A stretch of 64,000 nt of DNA. It comes from Bolinopsis microptera. Its lineage: Eukaryota; Ctenophora; Tentaculata; Lobata; Bolinopsidae. The stretch's first letter is position 1. The number at the start of each line of letters is the position of its first letter. The notes beneath the pieces are model-generated. The model was given only the letters and a program-made list of their open reading frames with translations. It did not search any database and was not told the DNA's origin. Made by a program: the position numbers and the translations under genes. The stretch covers positions 6,889,908-6,953,907 of the forward strand of contig NC_087082.1 in the NCBI RefSeq assembly GCF_026151205.1. The letters run 5' to 3'. This document shows positions 55,668-63,724 of the stretch, piece by piece.

Positions 55668-56201
55668 TTAGACATCAGTGCTAATAGATCTAGGAACTTT
55701 AGAAAATTTCACTCCATCAGAAGCTTGAAGGATTTTTACCCATGATTTTATAGCCTCCTCTTTTAGATTCAAAGGAATACCTATAGCTAGCACTATCAAA
55801 ACAATATACCAATAGTTTATATTATTGTATTGTGCAATTTGGGCAGAACAATTTGTAGTACATTCTTCAATCTCATCTATAATAGGTGACAGGAAAAGCA
55901 GGCTGTTGTAGTTCAATTTGGAAGTGTCTCCAACTGATTTTGTTAAATTCATAGACTTTCCATCAATTTCAAATCCAATCCAGGAAAATGTGAATGTTGA
56001 TTGATTTATTGCCGCCTCAAAAACAGTAAAGTTTTCTCCCTGGTTCAAATATAGATTTACGATTTTCTGTGACCTAAACAAATGAGCACTTTGATTTACA
56101 CCCTCAAAGTAAAAATAATCTTGCTGGCCGTTTAAGTTAACAGGAAACTTGAATACAAAAGTAAGGGTTGAGATGAAATGGAAAACTACTTGGAGATTCA
56201 T
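55668..56201 (-). CDS. Type I membrane glycoprotein, 177 aa
   Basis: The N-terminus has a hydrophobic signal-peptide-like stretch (about residues 1-19, VVFHFISTLTFVF). An ectodomain of about 105 residues follows with five N-glycosylation sequons (N36, N57, N66, N85, N117) and two cysteines (C114, C118). One transmembrane segment at about 130-144 (YWYIVLIVLAIGIPL) leads to a 33-residue basic cytoplasmic tail. The frame is intact and has its own TATATAAAG box at 56236-56244. I recognise no family; no fusion peptide or heptad repeat is evident, so a fusogen role cannot be claimed. Capsid-type Polintons are not expected to need a membrane protein. Candidate roles are envelope-like, cell-surface or immune-modulating; all are inference. 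Confidence 0.65.
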   Translation of the reverse strand: MNLQVVFHFISTLTFVFKFPVNLNGQQDYFYFEGVNQSAHLFRSQKIVNLYLNQGENFTVFEAAINQSTFTFSWIGFEIDGKSMNLTKSVGDTSKLNYNSLLFLSPIIDEIEECTTNCSAQIAQYNNINYWYIVLIVLAIGIPLNLKEEAIKSWVKILQASDGVKFSKVPRSISTDV

Positions 56202-56235
56202 TTTTCCTGGTTTTCAATATAGTTTGTGACACATG

Positions 56236-56244
56236 CTTTATATA
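56236..56244 (-). promoter_or_regulatory. TATA box, glycoprotein gene
   Basis: The minus strand reads TATATAAAG 35 bp upstream of ATG 56201 and 3 bp beyond the stop of the preceding gene. Confidence 0.7.
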
Positions 56245-56246
56245 GC

Positions 56247-57344
56247 CTAATTAGAAGCATTGTATCTGTTATAGGTATCTCTGGCTAACTTGATAGAGTC
56301 CTTGATAATTGTGAAGAGGTTAATAACATCACCCCGCTTATTTCTAAGAATATTTTTTGCATTTGATGGTGAGGCCGTTTGTAGCTGCTCCACCACACGT
56401 CGTTGTTCATTTGTTACCTGATCTCGCTGTGGTTGACAAATTGGTAGAATACCAAATGACAAGCTAAGTAGTAGATTCTGCAGTGTCGGTAAATGATTTT
56501 GAATTAATTCATCAATCTGATGGTTATTGATTAATTTTTGAATTTGAAAAATTTCCTCCATTGTTGTGCAATTAAATATCGCTTTTGTGAGACTACTCAA
56601 ATCTTCGTCATCATCTTTCACAGCTTGAAGTTGTTCTGAGAGAAGTTTTATTTTTCTTTTGCATTCTCGTTCGAAATCATCCATTGCCTTTTCATGTGCA
56701 TCATTCAAATCTTTAGTAGCTTTGACATGCGACTCTCGTATCTTACCAACTCTTTCATCGTATTCAGCCTTCATTTCATTACCAAAGTCACGCAATTTAT
56801 CTCTATAATTCTCTTTTAGAGAATCTATTCTTTCTTCGTGCTTCTTTTTTAAATCTGTGATCTTCTTTTGACATATGTTTTCAAATTGCTTTTTAGAAGC
56901 TAAACACTCTTCATACAATTTCTTGTAGTCAATACTATCAATACTATCAACCACTGTTAGACCATCATCAGATTGTCCATCATTGTCATAGCTGTCAACT
57001 ACCTGAAGTCCTTTATCTCCTTGTCCATCATCATCAAAACTATCGACAATTTTCAGATTATCGTCAGCTTGTCCATCGTATGTTTGTGGAGTAGGATAAG
57101 TTTTGATTTCATAGTCTCTAGGTTTCTCTTTAGGATGATTATGTTTAGTTACTGGTGCTAAATCACGTTTTTTAGCATCTGGGTGAGATGTGTTATATCC
57201 TCTAGATCGTTTACTCGAAGATGATGAACCATGTGAGTGGTTAACCAACATGAGTTTCGGTTCTGGATGAGCAAGGCTTTTGTGTTGATACAATGTAGCG
57301 TTTGTTGGGTAAGATTTCCCACACTTATCACATTGTAAACTCAT
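56247..57344 (-). CDS. Polinton zinc-finger coiled-coil protein, 365 aa
   Basis: The first 26 residues form one C2H2 finger (LQCDKCGKSYPTNATLYQHK). A basic Ser/Lys linker follows, then an acidic repeat region in which VDSFDDDGQ/VVDSYDNDGQ-like units recur three times (about residues 98-140). A long charged coiled coil spans about 145-255 (KKHEERIDSLKENYRDKL and similar heptads). The C-terminus contains GILPICQPQRDQVT and a conserved-looking FTIIKDSIKLARDTYNRY end, which I recall from other Polinton proteins of this layout. Its function is unknown; scaffold, portal-like or DNA-anchoring roles are possible. It is transcribed divergently from the integrase with only 60 bp between start codons. 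TATAAATA lies at 57369-57376. Confidence 0.7.
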   Translation of the reverse strand: MSLQCDKCGKSYPTNATLYQHKSLAHPEPKLMLVNHSHGSSSSSKRSRGYNTSHPDAKKRDLAPVTKHNHPKEKPRDYEIKTYPTPQTYDGQADDNLKIVDSFDDDGQGDKGLQVVDSYDNDGQSDDGLTVVDSIDSIDYKKLYEECLASKKQFENICQKKITDLKKKHEERIDSLKENYRDKLRDFGNEMKAEYDERVGKIRESHVKATKDLNDAHEKAMDDFERECKRKIKLLSEQLQAVKDDDEDLSSLTKAIFNCTTMEEIFQIQKLINNHQIDELIQNHLPTLQNLLLSLSFGILPICQPQRDQVTNEQRRVVEQLQTASPSNAKNILRNKRGDVINLFTIIKDSIKLARDTYNRYNASN

Positions 57345-57368
57345 TTTAAAATTACAGTGAACTCTGGG

Positions 57369-57376
57369 TATTTATA
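57369..57376 (-). promoter_or_regulatory. TATA box in the divergent 60-bp promoter
   Basis: The minus strand reads TATAAATA, 25 bp upstream of ATG 57344. On the plus strand AATATATC at 57387-57394 could serve the integrase. The whole bidirectional promoter must fit in 57345-57404. Confidence 0.6.
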
Positions 57377-57404
57377 GACAAAAAATATATCATGTAAAAC
57401 AGAA

Positions 57405-58469
57405 ATGAATTTGAAAGACTTGTATGAAGACCCTACCTTTCCAGGGTCCTTTACTGGAAAGAATCGCTTCTACAAACAGCTTAGAAATAAAGGCCATTTA
57501 GTAAGTCCTAGAACTGTAACAAAAAGTTTAAGAGCAATTGACAGCTACACACTACACAAACCCGATAAGAAACCTGGTTTATATCGCAGAATTTGGACCA
57601 AGGGAATTGGATACTTGTATCAGTGTGATTTAGTTGACCTCTCGAGTTTACATCAACACAACGATGGTTACAAGTGGATTGTTACTATAATCGATACATT
57701 TAGCAAAAAAGCATGGGCTCTTAAAATGAAAAATAAGACAGCAAATTCTGTTGTAGCTGTTATGGAACCGTTCTTACGTCAGAACACTCCACAAAAAATG
57801 CAGTTTGATCAAGGAACAGAGTTTTACAACAAGAAATTTTTGCGTTTATTAAAAGATTTACGTATAAAACACTACAGTGTTTATAGTGATAAAAAAGGGG
57901 CAATAGTTGAGCGGTTCAATAGAACATTAAAAACGCGAATGTTTAAGTATTTTACGTCTAAGGGTACTCACCGTTGGATCGATGTTCTACAAGATCTATT
58001 AAACGGATACAATGAGAGTAAACATAGATCCATAAAGCACACTCCCAATGAAGTAACATCTGCAAATGAAGCATTAGTTCGAAAAATATTATTCCCTAAA
58101 GTGATAAAGAAAAGTAAGTTTATGAAAAAGCACTTCAAAGTGGGGGATACGGTAAGGATAACAAGGCAAAAAAGAACATTTCAGAAAGGTTATGAACAAT
58201 TATGGAGTCACGAAGTGTTTACAATAAGTCAAATCAAAGACACTTATCCTATCACATATGAGTTGAAGGACTATAAAGGTAAAGAGATTAAGGGTTCATT
58301 TTACACTAGTGAAATACAATTGGTGGATAAATCTAACAGCATTTATCAAATTGAAAAAGTTTTAGATAAGCGTACGAGACGAGGTCAGACCGAATATCTT
58401 GTCAAGTGGCAAGGTTATCCAGACGAAGCAAACACTTGGGTACCTCAATTCGATCTCTTCAGTTTGTGA
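57405..58469 (+). CDS. INT: Polinton integrase with C-terminal chromodomain, 354 aa
   Basis: A retroviral-type (rve) integrase, which joins element ends to target DNA and gives Polintons their 6-bp target duplications. The catalytic triad is visible: D75 in YQCDLVDL, D135 in FDQGTEF and E169 in VERFNRTLK, a D-33-E spacing. The usual Polinton landmarks TIIDTFSKKAWALKMKNK and GYNESKHRSIKHTPNE are present. An SH3-like region (about 245-300, FKVGDTVRI) is followed by a chromodomain at about 313-354 (YQIEKVLDKRT, YLVKWQGYPDEANTW), expected to steer insertion to modified chromatin. No N-terminal HHCC finger is obvious. The stop codon overlaps the ATPase start as TGATG. The frame is fully intact. 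Confidence 0.95.
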   Translation: MNLKDLYEDPTFPGSFTGKNRFYKQLRNKGHLVSPRTVTKSLRAIDSYTLHKPDKKPGLYRRIWTKGIGYLYQCDLVDLSSLHQHNDGYKWIVTIIDTFSKKAWALKMKNKTANSVVAVMEPFLRQNTPQKMQFDQGTEFYNKKFLRLLKDLRIKHYSVYSDKKGAIVERFNRTLKTRMFKYFTSKGTHRWIDVLQDLLNGYNESKHRSIKHTPNEVTSANEALVRKILFPKVIKKSKFMKKHFKVGDTVRITRQKRTFQKGYEQLWSHEVFTISQIKDTYPITYELKDYKGKEIKGSFYTSEIQLVDKSNSIYQIEKVLDKRTRRGQTEYLVKWQGYPDEANTWVPQFDLFSL

Positions 58470-59083
58470 TGCCGATTAAGTTTCTAGCCTCCCACAACTG
58501 CATAATATTTGGACCAACAAGAGCTGGAAAGACTCAATTCATATTGGAAGTTATCAGACAAAAACTAGTACACCCCTGGCCTAAACGGATCTTTTACATG
58601 TACAAAATAGAGCAGAGTTTTATGAAAACTTGGAATGATGAAGAAAATGTGCCGATAACATTTATCAAAGGACTTAATTTTGATAAAATAGATACTTCTG
58701 AACCTAGTATGTTGGTTGTTGATGATTTAATTCTTAGTGATAACAAGGAAATGGCAGAATGTTTCATTTTAGGGTCACATCACAAATCAATATCTACATT
58801 CTACATAACACAAAACCTATTCCCAAAATGTCCCTTGTTTAGACTCATGAGTTCTAACAGTCACTATTTTGTTCTCTTTAATAGTCAACGTCATTTTAGA
58901 CAAATTAACACATTGGCAAGACAAATGTTTTGTGGTGATGATTTGAAGCGTGTCACTAACGCCTTTAAAAGAACATCAAAACAGGAGAGAGGATTCATTC
59001 TACTTAGTCTTGCACCAAGTCTACCACAGGAGCTAACTGTAATAACAGATTTTTGGGAATGGTTACCAAGCATTTATCTCTAA
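58469..59083 (+). CDS. ATP: A32/FtsK-HerA-type genome-packaging ATPase, 204 aa
   Basis: It starts at the ATG overlapping the integrase stop (TGATG); an earlier in-frame stretch belongs to the integrase reading frame region and is not needed. Walker A is GPTRAGKT (residues 15-22). Walker B is MLVVDD (81-86) preceded by hydrophobic residues. A sensor-like TFYITQNLFP follows. The family pumps DNA into capsids in nucleocytoplasmic and related viruses. Length is normal for Polinton ATPases. The 3' end overlaps the next ORF by 25 bp in another frame. Confidence 0.93.
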   Translation: MPIKFLASHNCIIFGPTRAGKTQFILEVIRQKLVHPWPKRIFYMYKIEQSFMKTWNDEENVPITFIKGLNFDKIDTSEPSMLVVDDLILSDNKEMAECFILGSHHKSISTFYITQNLFPKCPLFRLMSSNSHYFVLFNSQRHFRQINTLARQMFCGDDLKRVTNAFKRTSKQERGFILLSLAPSLPQELTVITDFWEWLPSIYL

Positions 59084-59415
59084 AGCAGGCAGATATGTTG
59101 AATAAACATCGATACATACTGGAGAAGTTAGCTGCTAGTAATATGAAAAACCGTAAAATCATCTTGAAAAATTCACCTCCAGAACTTTTCAAAGTTCTTG
59201 GAATCGTGTTCAATCTTTTAGCAAATAAAAAACTGGATCTAGATAACAAACAACATCAAACTTTGAAGAAGCATAGACGTTTAATTCGATCGACAAGTGG
59301 TTTAAAAGGAGCGGGTATGAAACAGAAACTAGTTGCACAACGTGGCGGAGCATTAGCTACTATATTAAGCACAGTTTTACCAATACTTGGAGGAATACTA
59401 CAATCAATTTTCTAA
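59059..59415 (+). CDS. Small Polinton protein with hydrophobic C-terminus, 118 aa
   Basis: The first ATG in frame (59059, MVTKHLSLKQADML) lies inside the ATPase gene. The protein is basic and helical, with a KKHRRLIRSTSGLK block, a QRGGALATILSTVLPILGGI ending and a final LQSIF. The GGA...hydrophobic C-terminus recurs in small Polinton proteins and recalls adenoviral core or membrane-active peptides, but I know no defined function. It is followed one base later by the next ATG (TAACATG). Confidence 0.65.
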   Translation: MVTKHLSLKQADMLNKHRYILEKLAASNMKNRKIILKNSPPELFKVLGIVFNLLANKKLDLDNKQHQTLKKHRRLIRSTSGLKGAGMKQKLVAQRGGALATILSTVLPILGGILQSIF

Positions 59416-59416
59416 C

Positions 59417-59728
59417 ATGTCTCGATATATTATATCACCCTCTCACTGTAAAGATATGCATATGCTTTTACCATCAGAGGGGATCTCGGAACAAATCAAA
59501 ACTATTGAACTACCAAAAGGAATCTTCCCGGATTTTAACTATAATGAGCTATTAATTAAACTTTCAAAAGCAGATGTACAACGATCCAAAGATGGACTGA
59601 TTTTGATTAGATATAAACCGATTAATATCAAATATGATGATTTTGTCAATGATTGTTGTAATGGTGATTTTAAAACACATTACGAACCTATTTTCTGTCA
59701 TCTTAGAGATTTTGGAATAACATTTTAA
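59417..59728 (+). CDS. Uncharacterised Polinton protein, 103 aa
   Basis: It starts at ATG 59417, one base after the previous stop. The sequence (MSRYIISPSHCKDMHMLLP, then IFPDFNYNELLIKLSKADV and NDCCNGDFKTHYEP) has no motif I recognise. Composition is that of a small soluble globular protein with four cysteines. Its place between packaging and capsid genes suggests a virion or assembly role (inference). Confidence 0.6.
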   Translation: MSRYIISPSHCKDMHMLLPSEGISEQIKTIELPKGIFPDFNYNELLIKLSKADVQRSKDGLILIRYKPINIKYDDFVNDCCNGDFKTHYEPIFCHLRDFGITF

Positions 59729-59762
59729 CTATAAAAGGAGGAGTTTCAATTGCTTTAGCAAA

Positions 59763-60557
59763 ATGGATAACATTCACAATATCATTGTTGTTGGTGGTTA
59801 TGAAGGCAATCAATCGAAATTTGTAACTCGGGTTAACCCCGTTAAAATAAAAAAAGAAGCCGAAATTGCAGTTACATCGATTTTTCATGGTCAAGTGTTC
59901 AATATTAGTGATGATAACAACAAGATTCACTTTTACAATACAGTTAACGTGACGAATATGTTTACACCCATGGAAGTGCACACACTGATAACATATGGTG
60001 AACTTGATATTGAATTGAAGACAGTTACAATACCACCAGGGTTTTACCATTCAATTCATGCTATATGTCTTGCAATAGAAGAAGAGATATCTAGTGTAAT
60101 AAAACCAAAGAAATACAAACCTTTCACTGTATCACTTGATAAGCACAGACAAATTGTACAGTTAAGTTTGGATAATCTTATTATAACGAACAGAAAAGAT
60201 TCACCATGGGGGCTTGTAGGTGTTGAAACTGATTTGTATAGCACATACACTCTTCAGAATACCTCGTTTGAAGGGGAATCACTACCTGCATTTATCTACA
60301 TTAACATTATCGAAAACTCTTACATTAATGGAAAATTATCTAGAATTTCTTCTGTGATTCCTATAAAAACAAATCCAGGATGGAATTTTTTTCATCAAGC
60401 TCATCCATATTTTGTTTCGATAAATGTAAAGGAATTCTCAAACATCTTGATCGAGATAAGAGATATTAATGGTAAATTCTTGAATTTCAATCCTAGTTTC
60501 AAGACAATTCTAACTCTGAGTGTACGTCCTTCTACACTATATAAGGAAAGCAATTGA
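59763..60557 (+). CDS. Penton-like minor capsid protein, 264 aa
   Basis: Sequence traits match the single-jelly-roll minor capsid (penton) proteins of Polintons: an early beta strand VNPVKIKKEAEIAVTSIFHG, then FNISDDNN, a central TVTIPPGFYHSIHAICLAIE region and a C-terminal FSNILIEIRDINGKFLNFNP followed by a TLSVRP end. These proteins form the vertices of icosahedral capsids. Length is typical (about 250-300 aa). It directly precedes the pVI-like and major capsid genes. I base the call on pattern and position; there is no catalytic motif to check. Confidence 0.75.
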   Translation: MDNIHNIIVVGGYEGNQSKFVTRVNPVKIKKEAEIAVTSIFHGQVFNISDDNNKIHFYNTVNVTNMFTPMEVHTLITYGELDIELKTVTIPPGFYHSIHAICLAIEEEISSVIKPKKYKPFTVSLDKHRQIVQLSLDNLIITNRKDSPWGLVGVETDLYSTYTLQNTSFEGESLPAFIYINIIENSYINGKLSRISSVIPIKTNPGWNFFHQAHPYFVSINVKEFSNILIEIRDINGKFLNFNPSFKTILTLSVRPSTLYKESN

Positions 60558-60574
60558 GAGAAGAGAAAATTAAA

Positions 60575-60958
60575 ATGGAGGAATTTAACTCTAGCTATCT
60601 GAAAAGTAGACCATACCATGCTGTGTTTGTACAGCAAGGTGGGTCTTCAGATATGGACCGATATATTTACGGTATGCAGGGAGAAGGGTTGGGAAGTTTT
60701 CTTGGTTCCTTACTAAAGAAAGCGTTACCACTCGCTGGACAGGCTATAAAAGCAGTAGCTAAATCAGCAAAACCAATTGCAATCGCTGCTGGTAAAGAAC
60801 TACTTACTGCTGGAGCAAAACAGGGAGCAAAAAAGTTAAAACGTTTAGCTAATACTTCTGGGGCAAAACAGGGAGAAAAAAAGTTAAAACGTTTAGCTAA
60901 TACTCAAGTGACACATAAACATCACTCCAAACGTAAAAGAAAATGGCGAAATTTGTAA
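60575..60958 (+). CDS. pVI-like basic amphipathic capsid peptide precursor, 127 aa
   Basis: ATG 60575 is chosen because the frame upstream lacks another ATG. After a YHAVFVQQGG region and MQGEGLGSFLGSLLKKALPL, an amphipathic helix rich in Ala/Lys follows (QAIKAVAKSAKPIAIAAGKE). Two 15-residue tandem repeats GAKQGxKKLKRLANT come next, then a His/Lys/Arg-rich end (HHSKRKRKWRNL). The G-x-G-x-(F/L) motif plus amphipathic helix is the layout of Polinton proteins likened to adenovirus pVI, which bind capsid interior and disrupt membranes after protease cleavage. It overlaps the major capsid gene by 16 bp. Confidence 0.7.
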   Translation: MEEFNSSYLKSRPYHAVFVQQGGSSDMDRYIYGMQGEGLGSFLGSLLKKALPLAGQAIKAVAKSAKPIAIAAGKELLTAGAKQGAKKLKRLANTSGAKQGEKKLKRLANTQVTHKHHSKRKRKWRNL

Positions 60959-62532
60959 ACTCTAGTGATTCAATGTCATCTTCTCTCCTTCTATGGAATG
61001 ACACACCTACACAAGTTTCGATTCAAGAGACTTACGATTTGAAAGTGTGGCCTGTAACAAATTTATTCAACGAGGGACCCATAAATTTCAACATACCACC
61101 ACAACCGAAAGGACTTTTAACGGATTTACACATAGTTACCAAGGTGAAGCTAATGCAAAATGGTCGAGATATCAGCACACGAGCAAAAGATGTTTCTGTA
61201 GTTAACAATATTGCAAACAGTCTATGGGGTGAAGTTTCAGTTGTAACAGGAAATCGCATTGAGTTATGTCAAAGTATGCGGAATGCTTATGCTTACCAGA
61301 GTTTCTTGAATCAGACTCTAAGCTCGGATCAAAACCGTGATGGGTATTTGTTCTACAACGAAGGATTCCTGATGGATGAAGGTGTAACAAAAACATCTGA
61401 GGAAAATCTAAGAACATTTTGGAGGTGGGATGAAATTGATAGAAATATAACTTTATGGGATGATCTTGAATCTGTTCCAGGATTTGAGTCTCTTAAAGAG
61501 GGGATTGCTGCAAAAAGGGATTATGCGTTTGATATGGAAATACCAATGGATATCGATTATAGGAGCGAAATGTTAGAGGTTATTAAGAATGGAAATTCAG
61601 ATCTAGATGGTGATGATCTTGAAATAGAGTATCAGAATCAAATGTCACAAGTGGATAATTGGGTTCCAACTCAAACAAATCCAGCTGCCAGTAAAAGAAG
61701 TACTCTTTTCAATAGAGGAAAAAATGTTACTCTAAACACCAAATTTCACTGTCCATTGTTAAACACTACAAAATGTTTACCTACAAATATGAATTTGAGA
61801 ATGAGTCTAACTAAAAATACTGACGATTTCTTGCTTTTGTGCAAAGCAGATACTGGATATAGTTTGGTTATTGAAGATTGTTTTCTTAACATTACTTACT
61901 ATCGAGTAAGGGATGAAATTTTAGAAATGATTGAGGAGAGACTTAAAAAAGATCCTATTCCATATTTCATTTCTAGACCTGAAATCATAGTACGTCCGGT
62001 AACGCAATCATCGAGGATAGTTAGAATAAATGATATTTTTGCAAACTCTATTCTTCCTCCATATGCATTCTTTATGTTGCAGAGGAGTCGTGACTTTGAT
62101 GGACATATGCCCTCAAATCCTTTTATTATGATACCTTACAAAAAATTTCAACTTTACCGTGATGGTGTTCCAGTCTTTGCTGATCCTTTAGAAGTTGGTA
62201 GTATCAGAAAAATTGGTGAGAATAACTTCCAATTCAAAGAATTTGGTGAGTATCTACGACAACTTTACCGCACCTTGGGTAAGGATACCCAAGGATCATG
62301 TCTTATAAATGAGAACAACTTTCATTTGAATTTCATGACTGCAATAAGCTTCGGTGCTGATAGATCTAGTATAAATGATCGTCATCTGAATCTTCAAGAG
62401 AAAGCAAGTACCAGCATTGAAATAGATCTCGGAACAGAGACTTTTCCAGAAGATCTCATACTAATTGTTTATGCTGTCTTTGACAGACAAATTCAAATAG
62501 ATTCCGATCGTATTGTACGCATCATTGAATAA
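60943..62532 (+). CDS. MCP: Double-jelly-roll major capsid protein, 529 aa
   Basis: Features shared with Polinton major capsid proteins: the N-terminal VSIQETYDLKVWPVTNL, GPINFNIPPQP, VNNIANSLWGEVSVVTGNRI, a long mid region with NYAF-like DYAFDMEIPMDI, GKNVTLNTKFHCPLLNTTKC, ITYYRVRDEILEMI and a C-terminal NFHLNFMTAISFGADR leading to EDLILIVYAVFDRQIQID. The protein would form trimeric hexon-like capsomers. Length (about 500-650 aa in the family) is normal and the frame is intact. Start ATGGCGAAATTT lies within the pVI-like gene; the stop overlaps the protease start (TAATG). The order with protease next is typical. Confidence 0.88.
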   Translation: MAKFVNSSDSMSSSLLLWNDTPTQVSIQETYDLKVWPVTNLFNEGPINFNIPPQPKGLLTDLHIVTKVKLMQNGRDISTRAKDVSVVNNIANSLWGEVSVVTGNRIELCQSMRNAYAYQSFLNQTLSSDQNRDGYLFYNEGFLMDEGVTKTSEENLRTFWRWDEIDRNITLWDDLESVPGFESLKEGIAAKRDYAFDMEIPMDIDYRSEMLEVIKNGNSDLDGDDLEIEYQNQMSQVDNWVPTQTNPAASKRSTLFNRGKNVTLNTKFHCPLLNTTKCLPTNMNLRMSLTKNTDDFLLLCKADTGYSLVIEDCFLNITYYRVRDEILEMIEERLKKDPIPYFISRPEIIVRPVTQSSRIVRINDIFANSILPPYAFFMLQRSRDFDGHMPSNPFIMIPYKKFQLYRDGVPVFADPLEVGSIRKIGENNFQFKEFGEYLRQLYRTLGKDTQGSCLINENNFHLNFMTAISFGADRSSINDRHLNLQEKASTSIEIDLGTETFPEDLILIVYAVFDRQIQIDSDRIVRIIE

Positions 62533-62996
62533 TGCTTGAACCTCTTACCACAACGCAACTTGACGATATTCTTTTCAACACAAGCGTTACTAGCAAAAAC
62601 TATATTGGTACTTACCCTTCTTGTTTCTCACCTACATCTACCAAACCATATTATGCTTTCATTTCAAACACTGAGGAGCATGATGAAAATGGAGAACATT
62701 GGTGTGCTTGGGCTGCAAAAGATGATACAATATGCTTCTTTGATTCATTTGGACGATCGCCAGACCACAAAACTCTACCTAAATATTATAAGGATATTGT
62801 AAAAAAGTTTAAGTTTGTTAGATACACAAACTATAGAGTTCAAGGCTGGAATAGCAAAGCATGTGGTTACTTTTGCATTCATTTTATCTATGTGTTAAGT
62901 TTAGGGTTAGATTATAAAGATTTTTTAAACGACTACTCACAAGATTTTGAAAAAAATGATTCTGTAGCTTTTAATTTTGTTTCTTCAATAATTTGA
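62532..62996 (+). CDS. PRO: Adenain-type cysteine maturation protease, 154 aa
   Basis: An Ulp1/adenain-like fold with the expected order of catalytic residues: H56 (GEHWCAW), D71 (FFDSFG), Q104 (YRVQGW) and nucleophile C111 (ACGYFCIHF). In adenoviruses and Polintons this enzyme cleaves capsid and core precursors during particle maturation; the pVI-like protein upstream is the obvious substrate. The ATG overlaps the major-capsid stop as TAATG. It is slightly shorter than adenain. It ends the plus-strand block, with AATAAA overlapping its last bases at 62996-63001. All catalytic residues are intact. Confidence 0.92.
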   Translation: MLEPLTTTQLDDILFNTSVTSKNYIGTYPSCFSPTSTKPYYAFISNTEEHDENGEHWCAWAAKDDTICFFDSFGRSPDHKTLPKYYKDIVKKFKFVRYTNYRVQGWNSKACGYFCIHFIYVLSLGLDYKDFLNDYSQDFEKNDSVAFNFVSSII

Positions 62997-63001
62997 ATAA
63001 A
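62996..63001 (+). terminator. Polyadenylation signal at the end of the plus-strand morphogenesis block
   Basis: AATAAA immediately after the protease stop. It is the only clear plus-strand signal noted between 57405 and 63001, consistent with one long transcript or several 3'-coterminal ones. A minus-strand AATAAA (TTTATT at 63007-63012) serves the convergent gene. Confidence 0.6.
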
Positions 63002-63067
63002 TTTGTTTTATTTGTACAAATGAAAACAAGTTCATAAAGACATAAAATAAAACCAATAAAATTACAA

Positions 63068-63667
63068 CTAATTGATATCAACTACATCGAGAAACTTTCC
63101 GTTTGGAGCAATCCATCCGACGACCCAGTATTTGTGTCCAATTTTCATATTTTCAAGTTTCTGGTATGCAAAGTTATTTGGGAAAATAACCGGAGCAAAG
63201 GCTTTGTTATCTACTTCACTGAAAAGCTCTAGTTTGAACCCTGCACTGTTTGAATACTGCTTTAGCGTTTTAGAAACGATCTGCATTTGAGTATTCACTC
63301 TTTTCTTGTGTTCTTCCTCAGGTATCAATCGACATCCATCGCATCCAATCTCCATTCTTTGAGTATCAATACCCTCCAGTGAGTTAAAGCATATTGGACA
63401 ATTGTCAACGTGAGATGAAACCATGTTAACGAGTATAGGATACCCATCCTTGTAGGAATATTCCACTTGTACTTCTTCTCCCACTTTGAAGGGAATCGCG
63501 GTACTGGATCTAGTACTTCCAGGTTTCTTTAACTGTACGGTATCCCAAACATTGAACTTAATCAATCTTGTCTTGAATGGTATATTCGTTGAGATCGTCA
63601 AGCGAGTGTATCCTTTTGTATTTGGATTAATTTCACAAATCAATCCATAGTTGTTGAAGAGTGCCAT
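63068..63667 (-). CDS. OB-fold and zinc-ribbon protein, 199 aa
   Basis: ATG 63667 (MALFNNYGLICEIN) is chosen because it follows a TATATAAAT box (63725-63733) by about 60 bp. Residues about 5-90 have OB-like strands (GYTRLTISTNIPFKTRLIKF, FKVGEEVQVEYSYKDGYP). A four-cysteine cluster, CPIC...CDGC (about 94-115), follows, then a helical linker (KRVNTQMQIVSKTLKQY) and a second strand-rich region (GFKLELFSEVD, IGHKYWVVGWIAPNGKF). The combination of OB folds with an inserted zinc ribbon is reminiscent of RPA70-type ssDNA-binding domains. I infer a replication or repair role; no exact family is recognised. It is convergent with the protease gene. Confidence 0.55.
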   Translation of the reverse strand: MALFNNYGLICEINPNTKGYTRLTISTNIPFKTRLIKFNVWDTVQLKKPGSTRSSTAIPFKVGEEVQVEYSYKDGYPILVNMVSSHVDNCPICFNSLEGIDTQRMEIGCDGCRLIPEEEHKKRVNTQMQIVSKTLKQYSNSAGFKLELFSEVDNKAFAPVIFPNNFAYQKLENMKIGHKYWVVGWIAPNGKFLDVVDIN

Positions 63668-63724
63668 GTTTGAAACGTAACCAAAGTTCTGTATCAAGAA
63701 ATGAGCTCTCTACATTCCAACTCG

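Noticed and set aside
55668-56201. Viral fusion protein
   Set aside because: Topology fits a type I membrane protein, but I see no fusion peptide, cleavage site or heptad repeat, and the ectodomain is short.
57405-58469. Endogenous retrovirus or LTR retrotransposon integrase
   Set aside because: No gag, protease-RT or LTRs are nearby. The flanking ATPase, capsid, adenain-type protease and protein-primed polymerase identify a Polinton.
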